From: Paracoccaceae bacterium
GTDB lineage: Bacteria; Pseudomonadota; Alphaproteobacteria; Rhodobacterales; Rhodobacteraceae
DNA: 64,000 nt
Assembly (NCBI GenBank): GCA_007692585.1
Contig: REBU01000061.1
Location: forward strand, 1 to 64,000
Direction: 5' to 3'
Position 1 is the stretch's first letter. Each line of letters opens with the position of its first letter. The position numbers and the translations under genes are program-made. Below, piece after piece: positions 37,236-45,405 of the stretch. The notes under the pieces were generated by a model, which was not told the origin of the DNA, did not search any database, and saw nothing but the letters and a program-made list of their open reading frames with translations.

Positions 37236-38045
37236 TTACTGCATGATCATGCCGCCATCGATCATGATGAGCTGGCCGGTCATGTAATCGCTGTCATTCG
37301 AGCACAGGAATGCGGCTGTGCCCTCGACATCTTCGGGGTAGCTGTAGCGCTTCATGGTGATCATGGTCTTGGCCAGATGATCCATCGACTGGCCCTCTTC
37401 CTTGAACATGCCGATCTTGACCAGATCCTTGTCGAGCTGCTCCCATAATTCCGTGCGCACAACCCCGGGCCCGTAGCCATTGACCGTGATCTTGTGCTCC
37501 CACAGCGCCTTTGCGCCGCCGATGATCATGGCGAGAACCGCGTATTTCGAGCAGCTATAGGGGATCACATCCAGAAAAGCCGTGCGCGAGACGATCGAGC
37601 CTACAGGGATGATCTTGTAGGGGTGACCCTCCATCGGCCCCTGCGCTATCATCTGGCGCGCGGCTTCCTGCATGCCAAGGAGCACGCCCTTGGCATTGAT
37701 GTTCATGATCATGTCCCAGTTGTCTTCGTCGATGTCCATGAACATGCGCGGCTTGTTCACACCTGCGTTCAGCAGCGCCACATTGATAGATCCGAAAGCC
37801 TCGACACAGGCGGCGACGGCAGCAGCGTTATCCGCGCGAGAGGTGACATTGAGCTTGACGGCAACCGCCTTGCCATTGCCGGCAGCGTTGATCTCGGCAG
37901 CGACGTCATTGACGCCATCGACATTGACATCGCCGAGGCAGACATTTGCGCCCTGAGCCGCGAAATGACGCGCATTCTGCGCCCCCATCCCCTGGGCCGC
38001 GCCGGTGATCAGGATATTCTTGCCCTTCAGGCGTTCGGTGTCCAT
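37236..38045 (-). CDS. short-chain dehydrogenase/reductase (acetoin/diol or polyol dehydrogenase type)
   Basis: A classical SDR of 269 residues. The NAD-binding TGAAQGMG is at residues ~15-22, with LNAGVNKP and the active-site YSCSK (Tyr/Lys) and a conserved serine in VGSIVS. An aspartate after beta-2 (LGDVN) suggests NAD+ preference. It likely oxidises a secondary alcohol of the imported substrate to a ketone or ketol. It is the first enzyme gene after the regulator (22 bases) in the minus-strand operon. Confidence 0.85.
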   Translation of the reverse strand: MDTERLKGKNILITGAAQGMGAQNARHFAAQGANVCLGDVNVDGVNDVAAEINAAGNGKAVAVKLNVTSRADNAAAVAACVEAFGSINVALLNAGVNKPRMFMDIDEDNWDMIMNINAKGVLLGMQEAARQMIAQGPMEGHPYKIIPVGSIVSRTAFLDVIPYSCSKYAVLAMIIGGAKALWEHKITVNGYGPGVVRTELWEQLDKDLVKIGMFKEEGQSMDHLAKTMITMKRYSYPEDVEGTAAFLCSNDSDYMTGQLIMIDGGMIMQ

Positions 38046-38067
38046 TGCATCCTCCTATGCATCGTAA

Positions 38068-39873
38068 TTATTTAAGCGCGCGCTCCGCCCGCGACTGGGC
38101 ACGCGCCAGCGCGTCGCGAGGCGTTTGCACCCCGCGCAGCATGTCGTGTATTTCCTGGCCGCAGATTTCGAAGATCTCGGCAATTTGCGGGATTGGCGGG
38201 CGCGGCCAGTATTGCAGCTCGTCGCGCAGTGACATGGCGTCGACGGCCTCGAAAATAGGTGAGATCCGGCGCACTTCGGGGTCCGCCCCGACCGAATAGC
38301 GCGGTGCAGTGCGGCTGCCGTTGAGCACATAGAGCTTTTGGGCCTCGGGCGAGGTGAAGGCGATCAGCGCCTCGGCCGCCGCCGCGCGCCGCTCTGGTGC
38401 AAGGTTTGCGGGGATTCCCATCGCATAACCGCCCACTGGAGCCAGCGGCTGGCCGTTGGGCCCCGCAGGATGTGGCAGATAGCCAGTATTGCCATTGGCC
38501 GGCGAGGCAGGGTCGCGCTCGAAATATGGGGCGAGCAGAGTATAGCCATAGGCCATGGCAATCTTGCCAGACGCATAGGGGCGCACGCGCTCATACCAAG
38601 ACATGGACAGGATATCGGGCGGCGAATAGGCCATCAGCTGCAAGAGATAGTCGCAGGCTTCCAGTGCCAATGGGGTGTCGATGGTCGGCACGATATCACG
38701 TCGCTTTGCCGTATCTGCTGCAAAGCCCCCCGCGATCGGGTCAAGATTGACGATGGGCTGACCGAAATCCGCACAGGTCATCAGGAACTGATGACCAAGC
38801 GCGGTGCCGCGTGCCGCGTTCCAGGCAATCCCGTAACGCCCATGCTGCGGGTTGTGGAAGTGGCGAGCGGCCTCAATCAGCTTGTCAGTTGTGTCTGGCG
38901 CCGCAAGCCCGGCCTCGGCGAAGAGATCCTTGCGATAGAACAACAATTCCGGCGTGGTCTGACTTGGCACACCATAAGGCCGCCCGCCCCAATGCGTGGC
39001 CGTCCAGCCTGCCGTGTGAAAATCCGGCGGATCGAGCCGATCAATCTCCAGACAGGTATCCAGCGGCATCAACACGCCTTTTTCAGCGAATTCGCCGATC
39101 CAGGGCAGATCCACCGCGATGATGTCGTATTTGCTGAAACGGCGCTCGGCGTTGCGCAGAGCCTCTGTGCGCAGCCGGTCGATGGAAAACGCGCGCTGGC
39201 TGATATTGGTGCCGATGATCTGTTCAAACTGCCGCTTGAGGTTCTCCATGACCATGAATGTCGGATCGCCATGCACCAGCACGCGCAGCCCGCCGCCGAT
39301 CTGCAAGGGTATTGGCAGCACGCGCGGGGGGGCGATGGACTGGCTGGCAGGCAGGTAGGATGCCCCGTAGTAATATTCGCGCTCGTCTATAGTCGTGCTG
39401 CTGCTTGCATCGGCGCTCAGCCGGATGATCCGGTCGGAGAATTGCTGCCAGTTGGCCATCAGACGCTCGGTCGGGTGCAGGGAAAAGGATTTTCCCGACC
39501 GGGTTCTGGCGCGTTGCTCGATCAGCCCGGTGTCGATCAGCTTTTGTAATTTGCGCCGCGCGGTGGCATAGGGCACATCAGATGCAGCAATCAGCATCGT
39601 CGCAGTGACGATCCGTCCGGCCAGATGCGCACGCAACAAGGCGACGACCATGTTCAGGTAAGCGTTTGGTTCCGCGACTTCCAACGCTGTATCCAGTTCG
39701 GACATGGCGCTTTCCAGAAACGCAAGCGCAGCGGGCAATGCTGCAGGATCAGGTGCGACGGCGCTGCGCTGCAGCACCCGAGAGAAATTTTCGTTTTGAA
39801 GATTTCCCATTTGCACGTCGTGTCTCTTTTCCTTGACCCCAGGCGTCTCGCCGCCCTTGCGTGTCGCATCCAT
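38068..39873 (-). CDS. winged-helix regulator fused to a MalE-like solute-binding domain
   Basis: An unusual 601-residue protein. It has no signal peptide. Residues ~71-150 form a winged helix-turn-helix resembling MarR/GntR-type domains (TATMLIAASDVPYATARRKL then LIDTGLIEQRARTRSGK). Residues ~195-601 are a full family-1 extracellular solute-binding domain (LRVLVHGDPTFMVMENLKRQFE, YRKDLFAEAGL, PVGGYAMGIP), normally periplasmic. I infer a cytoplasmic one-component sensor that uses an ABC-type binding protein fold to detect the substrate and controls both divergent arms. The start at 39873 follows GCAGGAGGATACAC. Confidence 0.8.
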   Translation of the reverse strand: MDATRKGGETPGVKEKRHDVQMGNLQNENFSRVLQRSAVAPDPAALPAALAFLESAMSELDTALEVAEPNAYLNMVVALLRAHLAGRIVTATMLIAASDVPYATARRKLQKLIDTGLIEQRARTRSGKSFSLHPTERLMANWQQFSDRIIRLSADASSSTTIDEREYYYGASYLPASQSIAPPRVLPIPLQIGGGLRVLVHGDPTFMVMENLKRQFEQIIGTNISQRAFSIDRLRTEALRNAERRFSKYDIIAVDLPWIGEFAEKGVLMPLDTCLEIDRLDPPDFHTAGWTATHWGGRPYGVPSQTTPELLFYRKDLFAEAGLAAPDTTDKLIEAARHFHNPQHGRYGIAWNAARGTALGHQFLMTCADFGQPIVNLDPIAGGFAADTAKRRDIVPTIDTPLALEACDYLLQLMAYSPPDILSMSWYERVRPYASGKIAMAYGYTLLAPYFERDPASPANGNTGYLPHPAGPNGQPLAPVGGYAMGIPANLAPERRAAAAEALIAFTSPEAQKLYVLNGSRTAPRYSVGADPEVRRISPIFEAVDAMSLRDELQYWPRPPIPQIAEIFEICGQEIHDMLRGVQTPRDALARAQSRAERALK

Positions 39874-39920
39874 GTGTATCCTCCTGCAGGATGTTCAAAA
39901 CCGAGAGCCGATCATACTGC

Positions 39921-39967
39921 CAAAATATCCAAAACGGACACGGGAATAATCAAAACGAACAAAACTG
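39921..39967. promoter_or_regulatory. candidate operator: paired CAAAA repeats in the divergent promoter region
   Basis: Two 17-base copies of CAAAA-N4-CAAAAC-N-G begin at 39921 and 39951, 30 bases apart (three helical turns), with a further CAAAACCGA half-site at 39896. They lie between the regulator start (39873) and the importer's first gene (40086). This suits binding of the wHTH-SBP regulator. Confidence 0.5.
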
Positions 39968-40085
39968 CAGTATTTTCGCATGGCCGTGATGGCAAAGATG
40001 CGGAGGTTGCTCGCAATGCATGAAGAAAGACTGTGTTTTCTCTCCGAGTGCTGTGCGACACCGAGAGACCTATGGGAGGAAGAAA

Positions 40086-41027
40086 ATGACAAAGACCATG
40101 AAAATCTTGCTTGCAAGCTGCGCTACAATTGCCCTGGCAAGCGCTGCGGCCGCTGACACGGTGCGTATCGGCATCACCCAGAACAATGTCGGTATTGACA
40201 GCTATCAGACAACTTATGAGCGCGCATTCATTGAGGCTGCGGAGGCGAACCCCGATGTCGAGGTCATTGTGCTGGATGCCGGCGGCGATGTGGCCCGCCA
40301 GATCAGCCAGATGCAGGATCTGATCCAGCAGCGCGTCGATGCGATCATCATCTGGCCGACAGATGGTCAGGCGCTCGTGCCTGCGGTGCGCAATGCACAT
40401 CGCGAAGGCATCCCTGTCGTCGTGACCAATTCCAACATTGCCGATGCGGGTATGGATTTCATCGCGGCGTTTTCGGGGCCGAACAACATTCAGCAGGGCA
40501 TTTATTCCGCCGAGATGATGTGTGACGCGCTGGGCGGTGAAGGGCAGATCGTTCAGATCACCGGGATGCCGGGCTATACCACGGCGATCGAGCGTCAAAA
40601 GGGGTTTGACGACCGCCTTGCCGAGTTGTGCCCAGGCGTCACGCAACTCGACATCCAGCCCGGTGACTGGAATCGCGAGCGCGCGCAGCGCACGATGGAA
40701 ACCTTCCTGACGCGCTTCGACCAGATTGATGGTGTCTATGCGGGCGATGACAATATGGGCGTGGGTGCGCTGAATGCAGCCATCGCTGCAGGCCGGGCCG
40801 AGGGGATGGTGTTTATCGGGGCTACCAATTTTGCCGTTGGTTATGATGCGATGGCGCGGGGCGAATATTGGGGCTCTGTCTATCAGTCCCCCGTGGACGA
40901 CGCCCGCGCCGCCCTGCAGACAGCGTTGGACGTGCTGGCAGGCGAGGATGTGCCGAAGCTGAATTACTTCGACACGCCCAAAATCACGCAAGAAAATATG
41001 GACCAGTTCGACCGTCCGGTGTTCTGA
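40086..41027 (+). CDS. sugar-type ABC transporter periplasmic binding protein (CUT2)
   Basis: A 313-residue periplasmic binding protein of the RbsB/LacI-like type. The signal peptide MTKTMKILLASCATIALASAAAA is followed by a two-lobed fold with DAGGDVARQISQMQDLIQQRVDAIIIWP and the QITGMPGYTTAIERQKGF segment common to ribose/xylose-type binders. The ATG at 40086 follows a GGGAGGAAG ribosome site. It is the first gene of the plus-strand importer operon; the ligand is unknown. Confidence 0.88.
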   Translation: MTKTMKILLASCATIALASAAAADTVRIGITQNNVGIDSYQTTYERAFIEAAEANPDVEVIVLDAGGDVARQISQMQDLIQQRVDAIIIWPTDGQALVPAVRNAHREGIPVVVTNSNIADAGMDFIAAFSGPNNIQQGIYSAEMMCDALGGEGQIVQITGMPGYTTAIERQKGFDDRLAELCPGVTQLDIQPGDWNRERAQRTMETFLTRFDQIDGVYAGDDNMGVGALNAAIAAGRAEGMVFIGATNFAVGYDAMARGEYWGSVYQSPVDDARAALQTALDVLAGEDVPKLNYFDTPKITQENMDQFDRPVF

Positions 41028-41137
41028 TCTGAGTGAGACATTGATCGGGGCGGGCGCGGCCTGCCCCGATTTCGGCGGCACCAATGCTGTCACGCGCGCT
41101 GGGGAGAGCGCGCCGTTGAATTCCCGGGAGGAGCCAA

Positions 41138-42112
41138 ATGCTGATGACCCGCCTCAAGGCTGGCGGCCCTGCAATCGCAAAGCAGGGTATACTCGTGGCC
41201 TTTATCGTGTTCATGATCGTGTTCTCGCTGATGTCGGACCGGTTTTTATCGGCCGACAACATGATGTCGGTTTTTCGGCAATCCGCCATCATCGGGGTCA
41301 TGGCACTGGGGGTCACAATTGTCGTGATCGGGGGCAATCTGGATCTCTCGGTCGGCTCCATGCTGTCCTTCGCGACTGTGCTGGTCGTTGATCTGCACGA
41401 CAAGATCGGCCCCGAGCTTGCGATTCCGGTGATGGTGCTGGCCACTTTGTGCCTTGGGGCTGTCAACGGGTTCCTGATCGGTGTCTTGCGGCTGAACTCG
41501 CTGATCGTGACGCTGGGCATGCTGTCCGTCATTCAGGGGCTGGTGCTGATCTATAGTGGCGGGCAGAATGTGGATATCGCCGATCAGCGAGGCACATGGT
41601 TTGCCATATTCGGGCGCGGGGCTGTGTTTGGTATCGCAACACCCATCATCATCTTCGGCGCGCTGGCTTTGTTGTTCCATGTCATCATGTCGATGACGGC
41701 CTTTGGCCGCAGGGTCTATGCCGTGGGTGGAAACCCGACCGCTTCAGTTTTCTCGGGCATTCCGCGCTCGCAGGTCGTGTTCACGACATACCTGATTTCG
41801 GCGCTCTGCGTGGCCATCGCTGCGATCATTCTGGGCAGCCGGGTCATGGGGTCGCAAAATACGGTTGGTCAGGGCTATGAGCTGCAGGTGCTGGCCGCCG
41901 TCATCCTCGGTGGAACGTCGCTGCTGGGCGGCGCAGGCAGCATCCTGAAAACTGTGCTCGGCGTCTTGATGCTGGCCTTTATCCAGAATGGTCTGATCCT
42001 CATGGGGCAGCCCTATTACACCCAATGGCTCGTAACCTGGGTGGTCATCATCGTCGCCGTTTGGCTGGATGTCGCGGCCAAGCGCGGTCGCCTGTTCTCC
42101 CCTATTGCATGA
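41138..42112 (+). CDS. CUT2-type ABC transporter permease 1
   Basis: A 324-residue RbsC-like permease with 8-10 hydrophobic helices. The family motif GVTIVVIGGNLDLSVGSMLSF lies near residue 60, and the second family region AVILGGTSLLGGAGS near 255. It forms the translocation pore with permease 2. The start at 41138 is preceded by GGGAGGAGCC. Confidence 0.9.
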   Translation: MLMTRLKAGGPAIAKQGILVAFIVFMIVFSLMSDRFLSADNMMSVFRQSAIIGVMALGVTIVVIGGNLDLSVGSMLSFATVLVVDLHDKIGPELAIPVMVLATLCLGAVNGFLIGVLRLNSLIVTLGMLSVIQGLVLIYSGGQNVDIADQRGTWFAIFGRGAVFGIATPIIIFGALALLFHVIMSMTAFGRRVYAVGGNPTASVFSGIPRSQVVFTTYLISALCVAIAAIILGSRVMGSQNTVGQGYELQVLAAVILGGTSLLGGAGSILKTVLGVLMLAFIQNGLILMGQPYYTQWLVTWVVIIVAVWLDVAAKRGRLFSPIA

Positions 42113-42119
42113 GGTCGCC

Positions 42120-43109
42120 ATGTCACGCTTGAACGATATTTCCGTGCTGCGCTGGCTGATGCGCAACCCGATCTGGGGCTTCGTGCTGCTGATCTTCGTT
42201 TTCTTCAGCCTGAGCGCTGATAATTTCTTCGACTATCGGAATTTTCAGAACATTCTCGTGCAGACCTCGACCATCGGGATCATTGCGCTGGGCATGACGC
42301 TGGTGATGATCAACGGCAATATTGATCTCTCGGTGGGTGCGACACTGGCGCTGGCTGCCGCTTTTGCAGTCGATGTGCAAAGCTGGGCCGCCTTTGCAAC
42401 GTGGGGGAATTGGCAAATCCTGCCTGCGGTCTGTATCGCTCTGCTGGTCGGTATTCTGATGGGGGCAATCAACGGGTTCATCGTCTGGAAAACCGGGGTA
42501 GATGCCTTCATCGTGACGCTCGGGGCAATGCTGGGCATTCGCGGGCTGGTTTTCGTCTACACCGGGGAGTCCTCGTTTTTCGCGACAAATTTCGCATATT
42601 CCGATTTCAGCGCGCTATCGCTCGGCCCTTTGCCTGTGCTGGCGGTGATTTTCCTGCTCTGTGTCATGGTAGTACACTGGCTGTTGTCGCGCACTGTGCA
42701 TGGGCGCAATACCTATGCCGTGGGCGGCAACCGCGAGGCGGCCGTGAATGCCGGTATCCGCGTCGGCCCGCATATGATTCTCAATTTCATGATTATCGGC
42801 TTTCTGGCGGCGCTTTCGGGCGTGCTGCTCTCGACCCAGATGGGGGCTGCAACCCCCAATCTTGGGCGTGACTACGAGTTATGGGTGATTACGGCGGTGG
42901 TGTTGGGCGGAACCAAGCTGACCGGGGGCAAGGGCGATATCATCGGCACATTTGGCGGGGTTCTGGCGATCGGGATCATGCGCAACGGGATGAACCTGAT
43001 GCAGGTGCCTGCTTTTTATGTGCTGGTGATCATTGGCGCGATCCTGATCGCCGTCCTGTTCCTGGACAAACGCTTCAACACTTCGAACGACGGAGGGCTG
43101 CGCCTGTGA
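42120..43109 (+). CDS. CUT2-type ABC transporter permease 2
   Basis: A 329-residue permease paralogous to the preceding one, with GMTLVMINGNIDLSVGATLAL and VVLGGTKLTGGKGD. The ATG at 42120 (MSRLNDISVLRWL) lies 7 bases after the first permease gene and follows GAGGTCGCC. Its stop overlaps the GTG start of the ATPase gene. Two permeases suggest a heterodimeric channel. Confidence 0.88.
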   Translation: MSRLNDISVLRWLMRNPIWGFVLLIFVFFSLSADNFFDYRNFQNILVQTSTIGIIALGMTLVMINGNIDLSVGATLALAAAFAVDVQSWAAFATWGNWQILPAVCIALLVGILMGAINGFIVWKTGVDAFIVTLGAMLGIRGLVFVYTGESSFFATNFAYSDFSALSLGPLPVLAVIFLLCVMVVHWLLSRTVHGRNTYAVGGNREAAVNAGIRVGPHMILNFMIIGFLAALSGVLLSTQMGAATPNLGRDYELWVITAVVLGGTKLTGGKGDIIGTFGGVLAIGIMRNGMNLMQVPAFYVLVIIGAILIAVLFLDKRFNTSNDGGLRL

Positions 43110-44620
43110 GCTCCACTCAAGAAGCCGCGCTGCGTTTGCAGGGCATAGTCAAGACCTTTCCCGGGGTGCGCGCCCTCGACGGTGTCGATTTCGAGGTGAT
43201 GCCAGGCGAAGTCCACGCGCTTCTGGGCGAAAACGGCGCGGGCAAATCCACCCTGATGAAGGTTCTGGCGGGAATGTATCAGCCTGACGAGGGCCAGATC
43301 ATCATTGCAGGCCAGCCTGTGCGCATGACCACCCCCATCGAGGCCAAGGCGCAGGGCGTGGTGCTCATCCACCAAGAGCTCAGCCTTGTGCCGGAAATGT
43401 CTGCGGCGGAAAACATCTATCTCGGCGAATTGCCCGTGAAATCCTTTGGGCGGGTGGATTGGAAGACCCTCGAAGAGCGCTCGAACGCGATCCTGAAGCG
43501 TCTGAAATGCAGTTTCCGCGCCGAAATGACAGTTGCGCGCCTGTCGATCGCCAATCAGCAGATGGTCGAGATCGCGCGTGCCCTGACCGTGGAGGCGCGT
43601 GTGGTGATCTTCGACGAGCCGACCGCGTCGCTGACCGATGCTGAGAAGGTCGTCTTGTTCGACATCATCAACGACCTGAAGGCGCGCGGGGTCGGCATCA
43701 TCTATATTTCGCACCGTATGGATGAGATCTTCACGCTCAGCGACCGCATCACGGTGCTGCGTGACGGGGCCTATCGCGGCACACTGATCACGGCAGATAC
43801 GACAGAAGATGATGTCACGCGTCTGATGATTGGGCGCAGTCTGGACCTGTCGCGCGACGAGGAGCCGCCCAGTTTCGGCAAGACCATGCTGGAAGTGCGT
43901 AATCTGACCTGTCCCGGTTTATTCGAAGATGTCAGCTTCACGGTACGCACAGGCGAAGTGGTCGGTTTTTATGGCCTCGTCGGTGCGGGTCGCACCGAGA
44001 TTGCGGAAACCCTGTTTGGGTTGCGCAAGGCCGCTTCTGGGGAAATTCTGGTCGATGGCGAAGCGGTCGACATTGTTTCTCCGCGTGCGGCGATCGCAAT
44101 GGGCATTTCGCTGGTTCCTGAAAACCGTAAAGAGCAGGGGTTGGTGTTACAGATGAACTGCCGCGACAACATGACCCTGCCGCAGATTCAGGATCTGACA
44201 GCCGGGCCATTCGTGTCGCACGGCGCGGAACTCGCGATTTTTGACCAGTATCGCGATCGGCTGGCCATCAAGACGCCAAGCTGGCGGCAATCCGCGGGTG
44301 TCCTTTCGGGCGGGAACCAACAAAAGATCGTGATCGGCAAATGGCTATCCATGCAGCCGCGCGTTCTGATCGTCGATGAGCCAACGCGCGGTATCGATGT
44401 GGGGTCAAAATCCGAGATCCACCAATTGCTGCGCGAATTGGCGGCACAAGGGTATGCTGTGATTGTGATCAGCTCGGAAATGCCCGAAGTGCTGCGCGTG
44501 TCAGATCGGATCGTGGCCATGTATCATGGTCGCATCATGCGCGAATTCGAGATTGCTGATGTCACTGAAGATACGCTGGTTCAAGCGATATCCGGCATCA
44601 AGTCCGAGAAAACTCCCTGA
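43106..44620 (+). CDS. CUT2-type ABC transporter ATPase (tandem domains)
   Basis: A 504-residue ATPase with two fused ABC domains, RbsA/XylG style. The N-terminal domain has a canonical Walker A GENGAGKST and Walker B VIFDEPTASL. The C-terminal domain has the degenerate GLVGAGRTE with LSGGNQQKIVIGKWL and VLIVDEPTRGIDVGSK. A GTG start at 43106 overlaps the permease stop (GTGA). It is the last gene of the importer operon. Confidence 0.92.
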   Translation: MSSTQEAALRLQGIVKTFPGVRALDGVDFEVMPGEVHALLGENGAGKSTLMKVLAGMYQPDEGQIIIAGQPVRMTTPIEAKAQGVVLIHQELSLVPEMSAAENIYLGELPVKSFGRVDWKTLEERSNAILKRLKCSFRAEMTVARLSIANQQMVEIARALTVEARVVIFDEPTASLTDAEKVVLFDIINDLKARGVGIIYISHRMDEIFTLSDRITVLRDGAYRGTLITADTTEDDVTRLMIGRSLDLSRDEEPPSFGKTMLEVRNLTCPGLFEDVSFTVRTGEVVGFYGLVGAGRTEIAETLFGLRKAASGEILVDGEAVDIVSPRAAIAMGISLVPENRKEQGLVLQMNCRDNMTLPQIQDLTAGPFVSHGAELAIFDQYRDRLAIKTPSWRQSAGVLSGGNQQKIVIGKWLSMQPRVLIVDEPTRGIDVGSKSEIHQLLRELAAQGYAVIVISSEMPEVLRVSDRIVAMYHGRIMREFEIADVTEDTLVQAISGIKSEKTP

Positions 44621-44949
44621 CGCAGGTTCGGCTTCACCGGCTGGCGCAAGTTGGTCTGTTCGCGATAGTAACGGACCAGATACGTGGTATCGCGCACATC
44701 CCCGTCGCGCGGGTCTACGGCTTCGGGCAGCCCTTGGCGGCATGCCGGAGGGTGCAAGCGCACCGGTGCACGCAGTCCCTGCACGGGCATTCGCTCCCGT
44801 TCCAAACATGGATCGTATCTGACCTGGCAGCTCAAAGTCTTTGGTGTCAGAGCGTTGCAGACACTCCGTGCACTATGCAGATGCGTATTCCTGAACCGGA
44901 GTGCGCGGACGCTACACAGAACCTTCGGCAATCATCCTGATCCAGCAGG
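44621..44949. other. non-coding stretch between importer ATPase and His-rich gene
   Basis: About 330 bases separating convergent operons. A minus-strand frame (44581-44931) contains DPRDGDVRDTTYLVRYYREQ, which looks protein-like, but I recognise no family and it overlaps the ATPase end. I do not call a gene. Confidence 0.35.
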
Positions 44950-45405
44950 TTAGGTCGCTGATACATGTCTCATCTGCAGAAAATCCCTGAGGTCCAGCAC
45001 CTGACGCTCGCTTATGGACACGTATAAAAATGCCATATTCGTACGTTCCTGAACCATCTCACCCGGAAAAGGCAGATAGCTGAGTTGCCGGGTTCCGAAG
45101 CCGGGCGAGGCCGTGCCGACCTGCCATTCGGTCGAAAGCTGCACATCCACCAGTTTCAGGCTGTTCTTGCCTTCCTTTCCGTCACGTTCAAACGGGACGC
45201 CTGCCAGACGCAGATAGCTGGACTTGTCGCGTGCCTGCACGAACCCGTCGATGAATTGCGCCGCCAGCACCTGCAATTCCGCGGCCAGATCAGGGTCATG
45301 CAAATGGCTGTGCAGATGGTCGGGCTGAACGTGATTATGGCCGTGCTTATGCTCGATGCGGTCATCGTGGTGATGGTGATGGTGATGGTGATGATCATGT
45401 GGCAT
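44950..45405 (-). CDS. histidine-rich small protein, candidate nickel-handling partner of the guanidine hydrolase
   Basis: A 151-residue protein whose first 36 residues contain 18 histidines: a run of nine from residue 5 and alternating H-x-H clusters to residue 36. A compact, non-repetitive domain of about 110 residues follows (YLRLAGVPFERDG, LKLVDVQLSTEWQVGTASPGFG, LPFPGEMVQERTNMAFLYVS), which I do not recognise. The ATG at 45405 has a GGAGGTGG site and overlaps the hydrolase gene by 11 bases, so the two are co-translated. His tails of this kind occur in UreE, HypB and SlyD and bind Ni2+. I infer nickel delivery or storage for the hydrolase. Confidence 0.75.
   Translation of the reverse strand: MPHDHHHHHHHHHDDRIEHKHGHNHVQPDHLHSHLHDPDLAAELQVLAAQFIDGFVQARDKSSYLRLAGVPFERDGKEGKNSLKLVDVQLSTEWQVGTASPGFGTRQLSYLPFPGEMVQERTNMAFLYVSISERQVLDLRDFLQMRHVSAT

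Noticed and set aside
38338-39549. A 403-codon frame antisense to the wHTH-SBP regulator
   Set aside because: Biased, arginine/glycine-rich translation without domains; the minus-strand gene has clear domains and a ribosome site.
44581-44931. A 116-codon minus-strand frame with a protein-like stretch
   Set aside because: It overlaps the end of the importer ATPase gene, lacks a family match I can name and contains a cysteine/arginine-rich first half atypical of a real protein.
45360-45405. GATGGTGATG-type short repeat seen as a possible microsatellite or CRISPR-like array
   Set aside because: It is simply the codon pattern of the polyhistidine run (alternating CAT/CAC) in the His-rich protein. 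No spacers are present. I saw no CRISPR array anywhere in the window.
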